From Marihabitans asiaticum (GTDB lineage: Bacteria; Actinomycetota; Actinomycetes; Actinomycetales; Dermatophilaceae): a DNA stretch of 64,000 nt. A program made the translations under genes and the position numbers. Shown piece after piece: positions 53,917-63,946 of this stretch (its first letter is position 1; the number at the start of each line of letters is the position of its first letter). The notes beneath the pieces were generated by a model. It was not told the DNA's origin. It did not search any database and was given only the letters and a program-made list of their open reading frames with translations. Location of the stretch: the NCBI RefSeq assembly GCF_007828725.1, contig NZ_VIUW01000005.1:124001-188000 (forward strand), in the 5' to 3' direction.

Positions 53917-56358
53917 ATGGCCCGCCGCCGGAGCACCACCACCACGCCCGCAGCCGACGTGCCGGAGCGGATCGTCGACATCGACGTCGCCGACGAGATG
54001 CGCGGGGCCTTCCTCGAGTACGCGGTCTCGGTCATCCACGCGCGCGCCCTGCCCGACGCCCGCGATGGCCTCAAGCCGGTGCACCGACGGATCCTCTACG
54101 CGATGCACGGCATGGGCCTGCGCCCCGACCGCGGCCACGTGAAGTCCAGCCGCGTCGTCGGCGAGGTCATGGGCAAGTACCACCCGCACGGCGACTCCGC
54201 GATCTACGACGCCCTCGTGCGCATGGCCCAGCCCTTCGCCATGCGCCTGCCCCTCGTCGACGGCCACGGCAACTTCGGGTCTCTCGACGACGGTCCGGCC
54301 GCCTCGCGGTACACCGAGGCGCGGATGACCTCCGCGGCCCTGCTCATGGTCGGCGGGCTCGAGGAGGACACCGTCCCCTTCGTCCCCAACTACGACGACC
54401 AGCTGCTCCAGCCCGAGGTGCTGCCGGCCGCCTATCCCAACCTCCTCGTCAACGGAACGACGGGGATCGCGGTCGGCATGGCCACCCAGATGCCGCCGCA
54501 CAACCTCGGCGAGGTCATCGGCGCGGCCCGGCATCTGCTCACCCACCCGCAGTGCTCGCTGGACGACCTCATGCGATTCGTCCCGGGTCCGGACCTGCCC
54601 GGCGGCGGGCGCATCGTCGGGCTCGACGGCATCCGCGACGCCTACCTCACCGGGCGCGGCAGCTTTCGCACCCGGGCGACGACCCGGATCGAGAAGGTCT
54701 CCCCCCGACGCCAGGGAGTCATCGTCACCGAGCTGCCCTACCTCGTCGGCCCGGAGAAGGTGATCGAGAAGATCAAGGACGCGGTCCAGGGCAAGAAGCT
54801 CGAGGGCATCGCCGACGTCAAGGACCTCTCCGACCGGACGAAGGGGTTGGAGCTGGTCATCGAGATCAAGAACGGCTTCAACCCCGAGGCGGTCCTGGAG
54901 AAGCTCTACCGCCTCACGCCGATGGAGGAGTCCTTCGGGATCAACAACGTCGCCCTCGTCGACGGCACCCCGCGGACGATGGGCCTGAAGGAGCTGCTCA
55001 CCGTCTACGTCGACTTCCGCGTCGACGTCGTCCGGCGTCGGACCGAGCACCGGCTGGCCAAGCGTCGGGAGCGGCTCCACCTCGTCGACGGCCTGCTCGT
55101 CGCGATCCTCGACATCGACGAGGTCATCCAGCTGATCCGCAGCAGCGACGACGCGGCCACGGCCCGCCAGCGCCTCATCGACGTCTTCGACCTCTCCGAG
55201 GCCCAGGCGAGCTACATCCTCGAGCTCCAGCTGCGCCGGCTGACCAAGTTCTCCAGGATCGAGCTGGAGCAGGAGCAGGGCGAGCTGCGCCGGGCGATCG
55301 CCGAGCTCGAGGAGATCCTGAGCGATGAGTTGGTCCTCACCAAGCTCGTCTCCGGCGAGCTCGCCGAGGTGGGCAAGGCCCACGGCACGCCGCGGCGCAC
55401 GGTCCTGCTGGAGTCCGCCGGCTCCCCCGCGGCCTCCGCCACGCCGATGGAGGTCGCTGACGACCCGTGCTGGGTGCTGCTCTCCACGACCGGGCTGCTG
55501 GCCCGGACGACCACCGAGCACGAGCCGTCCCGCAGCGGTCCGCGGTCCAAGCACGACGCCGTCGTCGCCGCCGTGCGCACGACGGCCCGCGGCGAGGTCG
55601 GCGTGGTGACCAGCCGCGGGCGGGTGGCCCGGGTCAGCGCGCTCGAGCTGCCCACGCTGCCCGACACCAACGACGCCCCCTCCCTCTCCGGCGGCGCTCC
55701 GGTGGGCGCCTACCTCGACCTCGCGCCGGACGAGCGTGTCCTCACCCTGTCCTCGCTCGCCGAGGACTCCCCCGGGCTCGCCCTGGGCACCGCGCACGGC
55801 GTGGTCAAGCGGGTCACGACCGAGCAGCCGAAGGGGTCGCTCTTCGAGGTCATCGCGCTCAAGGACGGCGACGAGGTGGTCGGCGCGGTCGAGCTGCGCA
55901 CCGGCGAGGAAGAGCTGGTCTTCATCACCGCCGACGCGCGCCTGCTCCACTTCGCGGCGTCGGCGGTCCGCCCGCAGGGGCGCGCCGCCGCCGGTGTGGC
56001 GGGGATCAAGACCACCGCCGATGCCCCGGTCGTCCACTTCGGCGCGGTCGACCCAGGCGCCGACGGCATCGTCGTGACGGTCAGCGGCAGCGCCGACAGC
56101 CTGCCCGGCACCGATCCGGGAGCGATCAAGGTCACCCCCTTCGCCGAGTACCCCGGCAAGGGCCGCGGCACCTCGGGGGTCCGCGCGCACCGCTTCCTCA
56201 AGGGCGAGGACGCTCTGCTGCTGGCCTGGGCCGGCCGGGGCGACGCCCGCGCCAGCGCCGCCAACGGCGTCGCGGTCGAGCTGCCCGCCGCCGACGGGCG
56301 GCGCGACGGCTCCGGCACCCCGGCCCAGCGCCCGATCGGCGGCATCGGCGGCTGGTGA
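53917..56358 (+). CDS. parC: DNA topoisomerase IV subunit A (ParC/GyrA type)
   Basis: This is an 813-residue DNA-cleaving subunit. The winged-helix domain has [20 protein letters not shown], with Ser and Asp at the quinolone-contact positions. The catalytic tyrosine is in [16 protein letters not shown] (about residue 132). A coiled coil spans ~395-475 ([20 protein letters not shown]). The C-terminal six-blade propeller carries no clear GyrA box (QRRGGKG), favouring topoisomerase IV over gyrase. The parE gene lies 1.7 kb away on the other strand. Start ATG 53917 follows CAGGAGA. The antisense strand stays open across the whole gene, a high-GC artefact. Confidence 0.9.
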   Translation: MARRRSTTTTPAADVPERIVDIDVADEMRGAFLEYAVSVIHARALPDARDGLKPVHRRILYAMHGMGLRPDRGHVKSSRVVGEVMGKYHPHGDSAIYDALVRMAQPFAMRLPLVDGHGNFGSLDDGPAASRYTEARMTSAALLMVGGLEEDTVPFVPNYDDQLLQPEVLPAAYPNLLVNGTTGIAVGMATQMPPHNLGEVIGAARHLLTHPQCSLDDLMRFVPGPDLPGGGRIVGLDGIRDAYLTGRGSFRTRATTRIEKVSPRRQGVIVTELPYLVGPEKVIEKIKDAVQGKKLEGIADVKDLSDRTKGLELVIEIKNGFNPEAVLEKLYRLTPMEESFGINNVALVDGTPRTMGLKELLTVYVDFRVDVVRRRTEHRLAKRRERLHLVDGLLVAILDIDEVIQLIRSSDDAATARQRLIDVFDLSEAQASYILELQLRRLTKFSRIELEQEQGELRRAIAELEEILSDELVLTKLVSGELAEVGKAHGTPRRTVLLESAGSPAASATPMEVADDPCWVLLSTTGLLARTTTEHEPSRSGPRSKHDAVVAAVRTTARGEVGVVTSRGRVARVSALELPTLPDTNDAPSLSGGAPVGAYLDLAPDERVLTLSSLAEDSPGLALGTAHGVVKRVTTEQPKGSLFEVIALKDGDEVVGAVELRTGEEELVFITADARLLHFAASAVRPQGRAAAGVAGIKTTADAPVVHFGAVDPGADGIVVTVSGSADSLPGTDPGAIKVTPFAEYPGKGRGTSGVRAHRFLKGEDALLLAWAGRGDARASAANGVAVELPAADGRRDGSGTPAQRPIGGIGGW

Positions 56359-56367
56359 CGCCGCGCC

Positions 56368-56417
56368 GGTCGAGGTAGGTCTGGCGCGTCCAGCCGGGCG
56401 CGTCTACCTCTACCCGG
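56368..56417. terminator. Imperfect hairpin between convergent parC and permease genes
   Basis: GGTCGAGGTAG (from 56368) can pair with CTACCTCTACC (to 56416) across a partly paired G+C-rich middle. It is 10 bases after the parC stop, and the permease stop lies 23 bases beyond. A bidirectional terminator is the simplest reading. A CGAAGGGGG motif follows at 56418. Confidence 0.45.
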
Positions 56418-56439
56418 CGAAGGGGGGAGGAGTTTGGCG

Positions 56440-57897
56440 TCAGTTGTTGGCGCCGTCGCGCTCCAGGTGCTCCGGGTCGCGCATGAAGGTCTTCTTGCCG
56501 AAGACCGCGCGGTTGACCACCCAGGTCAGGGCCCACAGCACGACGCCGAGCAGGAGCAGGCCACCGGCGATCGGGTACTGACCCTGCTGCTCCTCGCTGC
56601 GCGCCCACGGGCCGGCGAGGAAGGCGCACAGCAGCGCACCGATCACCGGCAGCGCGGTCGGGGCGTGGAAGTGGCGGCGTCCGACGTCGTCGCGGCGCAG
56701 GACGAGGACCGCGATGTTGACGATGGTGAAGACGCACAGCAGCAGCAGCGACGTCGTGCCACCGAGGAGCGCGACGATGTCGCTGTCGCTGTCCAGGGTG
56801 ACGTAGGTGATGAGCGCGAAGGCGATCGCCGTGGTGAAGAGAATCGAGACCCACGGGGTGCGCCGCTTCGGGGCGACGTGCCCCAGCGGTCGCGGGAGGA
56901 CGTCCTGGCGGGCCATCCCGTAGAGCAGCCGGCTCGCCATGAGCATGTTGATCAGCGCCGAGTTGGCGACGGCGAACATGGCGATGAAGGGGAAGATCTT
57001 GTCGAAGGGCAGGTTCGGCGCCCCGGCGGCGACGACCTGGGTCAGCGCGGACGCCTCATCCGGGTCGGCGAGCTTGCCCACCGGCACCAGCGCGACGGCC
57101 GTGATGGAGACGAGGACGTAGATCAGGCCGGTGATCCCCAGCCCGGTGAGCATCACCTTCGGGAAGGTCCCCACCGGGTCCTTGGTCTCCTCGGCCATGT
57201 TGACCGAGTCCTCGAAGCCGACCATCGCGAAGAAGGCGAGCGAGGTTGCCATGGTGATCGAGAAGAAGACGCCCTTGTCCTCACCGCTGTCGAAGACGGT
57301 GACCTGGGAGAAGTCCGCCTTGCCCTGGGTCACGGCGTAGAGGCCGATGAAGATGATGAGCAGCAGGCCGGAGAGCTCGATGAGGGTCAGCACGACGTTG
57401 GCCTTGACCGACTCGCCGACACCGCGCAGGTTGATCAGCGCGACGAGCGTCATGAAACCCAGCGCCGCGAGCAGGATCGGGGCCGCCCCGGCCTCCCACC
57501 CGAGCCCGAAGCCGTCGCTGAGGAAGCCGGCGAAGGCATTGGCCGCGGTCGATGCCGAGGTGATGCCCGAGCACATCACCGCGAAGGCGACGATGAAGGT
57601 GAGGAAGTGGATGCCGAAGGCCTTGTGGATGAAGGTCGCGGCGCCACCGGCCTGCGGGTACTTCGTCACGAGCTCGAGGTAGCTGAAGGCGGTGACCGTC
57701 GCGACCGCGAAGGCGGCGAGGAAGGGCGCCCAGGCGGCGCCTCCGACCTCGGCTGCGACCTTGCCGGTCAGGGCGTAGACACCGGTTCCGAGGATATCTC
57801 CGACGATGAAGAGCAGCAGGAGCTTGGGCCCCATCACCCTCTTGAGATCGGTGGCGTCCTCCCCGTCGACTCGCTGCGTCGTCGCGCTCTCGGACAT
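56440..57897 (-). CDS. APC-family amino acid permease
   Basis: This is a 485-residue protein with 12 hydrophobic segments. LLLLFIVGDILGTGVYALTGKVA is the conserved first-helix motif with the unwound GTG, FAMVGFEDSVNMAEETKDP marks helix 6 and its loop, and YGMARQDVLPRPLGHV is the helix 8-9 loop of the cationic/basic amino-acid branch. The substrate is not defined. It lies between the two topoisomerase genes on the strand of parE. A GGAGGG ribosome site precedes ATG 57897. Confidence 0.88.
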   Translation of the reverse strand: MSESATTQRVDGEDATDLKRVMGPKLLLLFIVGDILGTGVYALTGKVAAEVGGAAWAPFLAAFAVATVTAFSYLELVTKYPQAGGAATFIHKAFGIHFLTFIVAFAVMCSGITSASTAANAFAGFLSDGFGLGWEAGAAPILLAALGFMTLVALINLRGVGESVKANVVLTLIELSGLLLIIFIGLYAVTQGKADFSQVTVFDSGEDKGVFFSITMATSLAFFAMVGFEDSVNMAEETKDPVGTFPKVMLTGLGITGLIYVLVSITAVALVPVGKLADPDEASALTQVVAAGAPNLPFDKIFPFIAMFAVANSALINMLMASRLLYGMARQDVLPRPLGHVAPKRRTPWVSILFTTAIAFALITYVTLDSDSDIVALLGGTTSLLLLCVFTIVNIAVLVLRRDDVGRRHFHAPTALPVIGALLCAFLAGPWARSEEQQGQYPIAGGLLLLGVVLWALTWVVNRAVFGKKTFMRDPEHLERDGANN

Positions 57898-58052
57898 GTG
57901 GCCCTCCCTGGTGGCGTTCTGCGCTCACGCGCAGAGACTTACGGTGGCGCAGATCACAGCCGCTGTCCAGAGCACCGCCGCAGGTGTCGCGCATCTGTGA
58001 TCCGCCGCCTCGAGAACTGCACGCGGGTCGGGGCGAAGGGGGTGTGGCCGGA

Positions 58053-60209
58053 TCAGGCGTCGATCCGCTCCCGGTCGAGCGCGTCGGCCGAGGCGACGAT
58101 GAACTCGCGGCGGGGTTCGACGTCCTTGCCCATGAGCAGCTCGAAGACCTCGGCGACGGCAGCGACGTCGTCGAGGGTGACCCGGCGAAGGGTGCGCTGA
58201 GCGGGGTCCATGGTCGTCTCGGCGAGCTGGTCGGCATCCATCTCGCCGAGGCCCTTGTACCGCTGGATGGGTGACTTCACCGTCTTGCCGCGCTTCTCCA
58301 GGCTCGCGAGGGTCTTGCGCAGCTCGGCCTCGGAGTAGGTGTAGATCAGCTCGTTCTTCTTCGAGCCGGCACCCACGACCTCGATCCGGTGCAGCGGCGG
58401 GACGGCCGCGTACACCCGGCCCGCCTCGACGAGCGGCCGCATGTGGGTGAAGAACAGGGTGAGCAGCAGGGTGCGGATGTGTGCGCCGTCGACGTCGGCG
58501 TCGGTCATGATGATGACCTTGCCGTAGCGGGCGGAGTCGAGGTCGAAGCCGCGTCCGGACCCGGCACCGATCACCTGGATGATCGAGGCGCACTCGGCGT
58601 TCTTGAGCATGTCGCCGACCGCGGCCTTCTGCACGTTGAGGATCTTCCCCCGGATCGGGAGCAACGCCTGAAACTCGCTGTTGCGCGCCTCCTTGGCGGT
58701 CCCCATCGCCGAGTCTCCCTCGACGATGAAGAGCTCGGTGCCCTCGGTGCCGTTGCTGCGGCAGTCGCGCAGCTTGGGCGGCAACGAGGAGCTCTCCAGC
58801 GCGTTCTTGCGGCGCTGGGTCTCCTTGTGCAGGCGCGCGCTGATCCGCGACTTCATTTCGGCGACGACCTTCTCCAGCAGTGCCGTGGCCTGCTGCTTCT
58901 CCCCCCGCCGAGGGCTGCTGATCCGCTCGGTGAGCTCCCGCTCGACGACCCTGCTCACGATCGAGCGGACCGCTACGGTGCCGAGGACCTCCTTGGTCTG
59001 CCCCTCGAACTGCGGCTCGGCCAGGCGCACGGTGACGACGGCGGTGAGCCCGGCGAGGACGTCGTCCTTGTCGACCTTGTCGCTGCCGACCTTGAGCTTG
59101 CGGGCGTTGGCCTCGAGCTGCTTGCGGAAGACCTTGAGCAGGGAGGCCTCGAAGCCGGCGAGGTGGGTCCCGCCCTTCGGCGTGCTGATGATGTTGACGA
59201 AGGACCGGACCGTCGTGTCGTACCCGGTGCCCCAGCGCAGCGCGATGTCGACCCCGCACTCGCGCTCGACCTCGGTGGGCGTCATGTGTCCGGACGCGTC
59301 GAGGACGGGGACGGTCTCGGTGAAGGTGCCGCTGCCCTGGAGCCGCCAGACGTCGGTCACCGACGGGTCGGGGGCGAGGAACTCGACGAACTCGGTGATC
59401 CCGCCGTCGTGCGAGAAGACCTCCTCGACCGGTCCGTCGGCGCCCGGTGTGCCCGGCACGCGCCGCTCGTCGCGGATCACCAAGGTCAGGCCGGGGACGA
59501 GGAAGGAGGTCTGTCGCGCCCGGGCGACGAGGGCGTCGTAGTCGAAGCCGGACTCGGTCGGGAAGATGTGCGGGTCTGCCCAGTAGCGGATCCGGGTGCC
59601 GGTCGCCCCGCGCCGGGCCTTGCCGACGACGGCCAGCTCGGAGCCCTTCTCGTAGGCGGTGAACTCGTGGTCGGGGTCCTTCTCACCTGCCGACCCGGCG
59701 ACGTCGCTGAAGACGCCGGGCTCCCCCCTTCGGAACGACATCGCATAGGTCTTGCCGGCCCGGTCGACCTCGACGTCCAGCCGCGAGGACAGGGCATTGA
59801 CCACCGAGGCACCAACCCCGTGCAGACCGCCGGAGGCCGTGTACGACCCGCCCCCGAACTTGCCCCCCGCGTGCAGCTTGGTGAAGACGACCTCGACACC
59901 GGTCAGGCCGGTGCGCGGCTCGATGTCGACCGGGATCCCGCGCGCCTGGTCGCGCACCTCCACCGAGCCATCTCGGTGCAGGATCACCTCGATCCGGTCG
60001 CCGTGCCCGCCGAGGGCCTCGTCCACGGCGTTGTCGATGATCTCCCACAGGCAGTGCATCAGCCCGCGGCTGTCGGTCGTGCCGATGTACATGCCCGGAC
60101 GCTTGCGGACCGCCTCGAGCCCCTCGAGCACCTGCAGGTGGTGGGCGGTGTAGTCCTGGGCGGTCTTGCTCGTCGCCTTCTTGGCGGCGGTCTTCGCTGC
60201 GGCTGGCAC
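58053..60209 (-). CDS. parE: DNA topoisomerase IV subunit B (ParE/GyrB type)
   Basis: This is a 718-residue ATPase subunit. After a Lys/Ala-rich start, the GHKL ATP site has EIIDNAVDEALGGHGD, RDQARGIPVD and SGGLHGVGASVVNALSS. The transducer loop contains the QTK-like lysine region. The Toprim domain has FIVEGDSAMGTAKEARN, LPIRGKILNV and IIMTDADVDGAHIRTLLLT, and IQRYKGLGEMDADQL closes the protein. It partners ParC encoded 1.7 kb away. Start GTG 60209. It is divergent from the small DUF7455 gene across 201 bases, in which I see no convincing promoter boxes. Confidence 0.92.
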   Translation of the reverse strand: MPAAAKTAAKKATSKTAQDYTAHHLQVLEGLEAVRKRPGMYIGTTDSRGLMHCLWEIIDNAVDEALGGHGDRIEVILHRDGSVEVRDQARGIPVDIEPRTGLTGVEVVFTKLHAGGKFGGGSYTASGGLHGVGASVVNALSSRLDVEVDRAGKTYAMSFRRGEPGVFSDVAGSAGEKDPDHEFTAYEKGSELAVVGKARRGATGTRIRYWADPHIFPTESGFDYDALVARARQTSFLVPGLTLVIRDERRVPGTPGADGPVEEVFSHDGGITEFVEFLAPDPSVTDVWRLQGSGTFTETVPVLDASGHMTPTEVERECGVDIALRWGTGYDTTVRSFVNIISTPKGGTHLAGFEASLLKVFRKQLEANARKLKVGSDKVDKDDVLAGLTAVVTVRLAEPQFEGQTKEVLGTVAVRSIVSRVVERELTERISSPRRGEKQQATALLEKVVAEMKSRISARLHKETQRRKNALESSSLPPKLRDCRSNGTEGTELFIVEGDSAMGTAKEARNSEFQALLPIRGKILNVQKAAVGDMLKNAECASIIQVIGAGSGRGFDLDSARYGKVIIMTDADVDGAHIRTLLLTLFFTHMRPLVEAGRVYAAVPPLHRIEVVGAGSKKNELIYTYSEAELRKTLASLEKRGKTVKSPIQRYKGLGEMDADQLAETTMDPAQRTLRRVTLDDVAAVAEVFELLMGKDVEPRREFIVASADALDRERIDA

Positions 60210-60410
60210 GGTGGCGCTCTCGTCCTCGCGGGGTGGGGGCTACGGTCTGCCCGCAGGGTAGAACGCACCCACCGACAACCCCGGCAGGCGCGCCACGCCC
60301 GGGCCCGAGCAGTGGGCTCCTGACGCACGGGAAGGATCCGGCGTGCTTCACTGTTGACCTGTCCGGACCCGAGACGGGTTCGCACGACGTGAGCACGAAA
60401 GAGAGATCAA

Positions 60411-60635
60411 GTGAACGCAACCCTGGTGTCCCCACTGACCGCGGCCGACCGCTGCGACCGCTGCGGTGCCCAGGCCTACGTCCGCGCCCGACTGCACGCC
60501 GGCGGCGAGCTCCTCTTCTGCGCCCACCACGGCCGTGAGCACCTGCCGAAGCTGCGCGACCAGGCCGAGATCGACGACCAGAGCGACCGCCTCCACGAGG
60601 ACAAGGCCGCCGACGAGGCGCTCGACGAGAGCTGA
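60411..60635 (+). CDS. DUF7455-type small zinc-ribbon protein
   Basis: This is a 74-residue protein. TAADRCDRCGAQAYVRARL and LLFCAHHGREHLPKL give a C-x2-C...C-x2-H zinc-ribbon pattern. The tail is charged (DDQSDRLHEDKAADEAL). It belongs to a small family conserved in actinobacteria, with unknown function. Start GTG 60411 follows GAGAG. It is followed after two bases by the DUF456 gene, so they are probably co-transcribed. Confidence 0.82.
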   Translation: MNATLVSPLTAADRCDRCGAQAYVRARLHAGGELLFCAHHGREHLPKLRDQAEIDDQSDRLHEDKAADEALDES

Positions 60636-60637
60636 CC

Positions 60638-61192
60638 ATGCCCGGCGCCGCGGCCCACGGCCTGCTCTGGGTCGCCGGGTCGGTCCCTACCGCGACCCCT
60701 GACCCGACCCCGGTGGCGATCTGGCCACTGCTGCTCGTCTTCGTCGTCGGGCTGCTCGGCATCGTCGTCCCGGTTCTTCCGGGCCTGATCATCTGCCTCG
60801 GCGCGGTCCTCGTCTGGGCCCTCGAGGTCGGTGGGACGCGGGCCTGGGTCACCTTCGCGGTCGCGGCGGCCGTCTTCCTCGTCGGGGTGGTGCTGCAGTA
60901 CGCCATCCCGGGGCGCCGGATGAAGGCCGAAGGGGTGGGGCGAGCCACGATCGCGGTCGGCCTGGTCGCTGCCGTCGTCGGCTTCTTCGTCGTCCCGGTC
61001 GTCGGCGCTCCGCTGTTCTTCGTCCTCGGGATCTACCTCCTCGAGCGGTTCCGCTACCGAGACCCCCGGCGCGCAGCGGCGGCGACACGCTCCGCGGTGA
61101 AGGGGGTCATCCGCAGCATCGGAGTGGAGCTCGCCACCGCGCTGAGCATCGCGGTGGTCTGGGCTCTGGGGGTCGCCTCGCACTCGCTCTGA
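60638..61192 (+). CDS. DUF456 membrane protein
   Basis: This is a 184-residue protein with four hydrophobic segments at about residues 28-65, 70-88, 106-130 and 155-175. The pattern VFVVGLLGIVVPVLPGLIICLGAVLVW and the glycine-rich VGLVAAVVGFFVVPVVGAPLFF match DUF456, a widespread family of unknown function with glycine-zipper-like helices. It is convergent with the DUF3040 gene; a small hairpin ACCCGA/TCGGGT lies at 61239-61251 in the 101-base gap. Confidence 0.82.
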   Translation: MPGAAAHGLLWVAGSVPTATPDPTPVAIWPLLLVFVVGLLGIVVPVLPGLIICLGAVLVWALEVGGTRAWVTFAVAAAVFLVGVVLQYAIPGRRMKAEGVGRATIAVGLVAAVVGFFVVPVVGAPLFFVLGIYLLERFRYRDPRRAAAATRSAVKGVIRSIGVELATALSIAVVWALGVASHSL

Positions 61193-61293
61193 GGAGTCGC
61201 TGCGGGGTGCGCGGTGAGGGGCCTACCGATGAGGTGTGACCCGAGTCGGGTGAGGGTCAGTACCCGCTCGAGGACCAGCCGATCAGGTCGTCG

Positions 61294-61758
61294 TCAGTAG
61301 CCGCGCTCGCGGCGCTCGTCCCACCGCTGCTCGAGCCGCTGCATGAAGGTGCCGCTGCGCTGGGGCCGCTTCGCGCCCCGCGACGGCACCGCGCTCGCCC
61401 CGCCCTTGGCCCGTCGGCGCCGTCGGGGCGGCCGGGCCGTGGTGATCGAGGTGATCGACCCGTCATCGCCCACGACCCCGAGCGTGGCCTGGTCCTCGTC
61501 CGAGCCGGAGGCGACCATGTACGCGATCGAGGCGACGATGACCGCGAACCCGGCGACCCCGACCCACATCGTCGTGATGACGCCGAGGAAGACCAGCCCA
61601 ACCCCGGCAAGGACGCCGACCAGGCCGAGCACCCTGCGCCTGCGCTGCTCAGGGGTAGGGCCGTCACCCTTCATGCTCGAGGCGAACCGCGGGTCCTCGG
61701 CGTAGAGCGCCTGCTCCATCTGATCGAGCATCTGCTGCTCGCGCTCCGACAGGGCCAC
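61294..61758 (-). CDS. DUF3040 membrane protein
   Basis: This is a 154-residue protein beginning VALSEREQQMLDQMEQALYAEDPRFA, the family signature. Two hydrophobic segments at about residues 45-62 and 66-86 follow, and a basic C-terminal tail. The start GTG 61758 is chosen because GGGAGG lies at ideal distance; a GTG 15 bases upstream would place the ribosome site inside the gene. Function is unknown. In actinobacteria it is usually next to dinB, as here. Confidence 0.88.
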   Translation of the reverse strand: MALSEREQQMLDQMEQALYAEDPRFASSMKGDGPTPEQRRRRVLGLVGVLAGVGLVFLGVITTMWVGVAGFAVIVASIAYMVASGSDEDQATLGVVGDDGSITSITTARPPRRRRRAKGGASAVPSRGAKRPQRSGTFMQRLEQRWDERRERGY

Positions 61759-61820
61759 GTCGACCTCCCTCACACCTGCTCATCCGGTACCCGGGGGCCA
61801 TCGCTCTCCTCGGGCGGTCC

Positions 61821-63080
61821 TCAGTCTAGGTCGCCCCGGTCCTCTTCGGTAGCCCGACCTCCCCCCTTCGTCAGCAAGCTGGCCGGTCGCACGCTGCCGG
61901 CGCCGAACCGCGACGCCGCCCGGTCGACCGCCCGGTCGGCATCACGCCAGCCGTGCTCGGGCTCGTCGAGGGTCACCTGGACCGGTGTCGAGTCCGACCC
62001 CGTCAGACCCTCTACCCGTACGCCGACGAGACGGATCCGGGCGCGCTGCATCCCGAGCGCCTCGTAGAGCTCACGCGCGGCGGCGTAGATGTCGCGGCTG
62101 ACATCGGTCGCGTCGCGCAGCGACCGGGAGCGCGTCACGGTGGAGAAGTCGGCGAAGCGCACCTTGATGCTCACCGTCCGCCCAACCAGCCGCTGCGCAC
62201 GCAGACGCGCCCCGACCTTCTCCGAGAGGTCGAGCAGGACCTGACGGATGACCACCGGGTCGCCGACGTCCGCGCCAAAGGTCCGTTCGTGACCGACGCT
62301 CTTCTCCCGGCGCACCGGGTCCACGCCTCGTGGGTCCCGCCCCCACGCGAGATCGTGCAGGTGGGTGCCGGTCGCCACGCCGAGAGACTGGGTCAGGGTG
62401 GCACGCGGAGTCCGGGCGATGTCGGCGACGGTGCGCAGGCCGAGCCGGGCCAGCGCCTCCTCGGTCTTCTCACCGACCCCCCACAGCGCGGCGACGGGCA
62501 GCTGCTGGACGAAGGCGACGACCTCGTCGGCGGGGACGACGAGCATCCCGTCCGGCTTGGCCAGGCCGGAGGCGATCTTGGCGACGAACTTCGTGCTCGA
62601 CACCCCGACCGAGCAGGTGATCCCCTGCTCGCGAACCACCTGGTCGCGGATCATCTGGGCGATGACCGCAGGAGAGCCCATCAGCCGGACTGCACCCCCG
62701 ACATCGAGGAAGGCCTCGTCGAGGCTGAGCGGCTCGACGAGGGGGGTGACGCCCTCGAAGACGCGCATCACCGCGCGGGAGATCTCGGCGTAGAGCGCGT
62801 GATCCGGCGGGATCACCGTCGCCTGGGGGCACAGGCGGCGGGCCCGCGTCATCGGCATCGCGGAGGTCACGCCGAAGGCGCGGGCCTCGTAGGTGGCCGA
62901 GAGGACGACGCTGCGACCTCCGCCGCCGATGATCACCGGGGTACCGACCAGCTCGGGACGGGTGCGCAGCGACGCGGACGCGTAGAAGGCATCCATGTCG
63001 ACGTGCAGGACGGTGCAGCCGGTGTCGTCGGGCGAGCCGTCGCCGATGCGGCGCGGGACCTGGAACTGGCGACGGCTCAC
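61821..63080 (-). CDS. dinB: DNA polymerase IV (Y-family)
   Basis: This is a 419-residue translesion polymerase. VLHVDMDAFYASASLRTRPEL gives the first catalytic Asp and steric-gate region, SATYEARAFGVTSAMPM the fingers, and EPLSLDEAFLDVGG the Asp-Glu pair. GVSSTKFVAKIASGLAKPDG and the HhH region LWGVGEKTEEALARLGL follow. The little-finger domain covers ~255-370. The C-terminus lacks a clear QLxLF-like clamp motif. No lexA-type SOS box is visible upstream, as the gene begins 18 bases after the methyltransferase stop and is probably co-transcribed with it. Confidence 0.93.
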   Translation of the reverse strand: MSRRQFQVPRRIGDGSPDDTGCTVLHVDMDAFYASASLRTRPELVGTPVIIGGGGRSVVLSATYEARAFGVTSAMPMTRARRLCPQATVIPPDHALYAEISRAVMRVFEGVTPLVEPLSLDEAFLDVGGAVRLMGSPAVIAQMIRDQVVREQGITCSVGVSSTKFVAKIASGLAKPDGMLVVPADEVVAFVQQLPVAALWGVGEKTEEALARLGLRTVADIARTPRATLTQSLGVATGTHLHDLAWGRDPRGVDPVRREKSVGHERTFGADVGDPVVIRQVLLDLSEKVGARLRAQRLVGRTVSIKVRFADFSTVTRSRSLRDATDVSRDIYAAARELYEALGMQRARIRLVGVRVEGLTGSDSTPVQVTLDEPEHGWRDADRAVDRAASRFGAGSVRPASLLTKGGGRATEEDRGDLD

Positions 63081-63098
63081 CGCACGGGCTCGGGGAGG

Positions 63099-63887
63099 TC
63101 AGTCCTTGCGGGCGAGGGCATGCAGCTGGGTCCCGAGACGGGAGAGCACGGAGCCGCCGTCGTCGGACACCGCGGCCTGCTCCAGGGCGAGCAGGTCGGA
63201 GCGGTCGGCGTCGGAGTCGAGCAGCGCCCCGGGCACGAGGTCGCTGAAGATGCGGACCCCGTGCAGGCCGGCCACGGTGAAGCCGGCGCGGTCGAGCCGG
63301 GCCTCGATGTCGTCCTGGTCGAAGCGCCGCGGCATCGGGTCGCTCTCGCCCCAGCGCCCCTCGGGCGTGGCCAGGGCGGCCCGGGCCTGGTCGAAGCGCC
63401 CGGCGAGGGCCCGGCCGAGCACGGCGGCCAGGCGCTGCGCGGCGACCAGGCTGAGGTACCCGCCGGGAGCGAGCACGTCGGCGATCCGCCGCAGGGTCTC
63501 GTCGGGGTCGTCGACCACCTCGAGGGTGCCATGGCAGCAGACGAGGTCGACGCTGCCCGGGGCAAGAAGGTCGGAGAGGGTGTCGGCGTCACCCTGCACC
63601 GCGCTGATCCGACCGGCCGCGCTGGACTCCTCCGCGCGGCGCCGCAGCGAGGCCAGCGCGTCGGGGCTGGGGTCGACGACGGTGACGGTGTGGCCACCCT
63701 CGGCAAGGGGGACGGCAAGCCCGCCTGTCCCGCCGCCGAGGTCGAGGACGCGCAGCGCCCGCCCGAGCTCGCGCTCACGCTCGGTGGTCAGCTCGGCGAC
63801 CTCGGCCCACACCGCCGCGGTGCGCAGGCTGCTCTCGACGCCGCGGCGTCGGGCGCCGCTGCCCGGTGTCGGACGGTCCTGGCTCAC
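63099..63887 (-). CDS. Class I SAM-dependent methyltransferase
   Basis: This is a 262-residue protein. Motif I is LRVLDLGGGTGGLAVPLAEGG at about residues 45-65, the acidic end of strand 2 is VTVVDPSPDALASL, and motif IV is DLVCCHGTLEVVDDPDETL, as in the UbiE/Methyltransf_11 group. A unique C-terminal part of about 90 residues (RFDQDDIEARLDRAGF) follows. The substrate is unknown. GTG 63887 follows GGGAGC. A TAGGCT -10 box may lie on the minus strand at 63939-63934. Confidence 0.87.
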   Translation of the reverse strand: MSQDRPTPGSGARRRGVESSLRTAAVWAEVAELTTERERELGRALRVLDLGGGTGGLAVPLAEGGHTVTVVDPSPDALASLRRRAEESSAAGRISAVQGDADTLSDLLAPGSVDLVCCHGTLEVVDDPDETLRRIADVLAPGGYLSLVAAQRLAAVLGRALAGRFDQARAALATPEGRWGESDPMPRRFDQDDIEARLDRAGFTVAGLHGVRIFSDLVPGALLDSDADRSDLLALEQAAVSDDGGSVLSRLGTQLHALARKD

Positions 63888-63946
63888 GATGCTCCCTTCG
63901 GCCCGCAGAGGCGGAGTCCTCGCTGGCTGATCCAGCCTAATGGGGC

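Noticed and set aside
52305-55328. A 1,007-codon open frame on the plus strand
   Set aside because: It is antisense to the acetyltransferase fusion and out of frame with parC, with Arg/His/Asp-rich composition typical of shadow frames.
50992-56190. A 1,732-codon open frame on the minus strand
   Set aside because: It runs through the GNAT/acyl-CoA-synthetase gene in another frame and antisense to parC. Its composition is Arg/Gly/Ala-rich low complexity with no family motif. Long spurious frames are normal at this G+C content.
53917-60209. The topoisomerase pair as gyrA/gyrB near an origin
   Set aside because: The two genes are on opposite strands with a permease between them, there is no dnaA, dnaN or recF, and the A subunit lacks an evident GyrA box; topoisomerase IV fits better.
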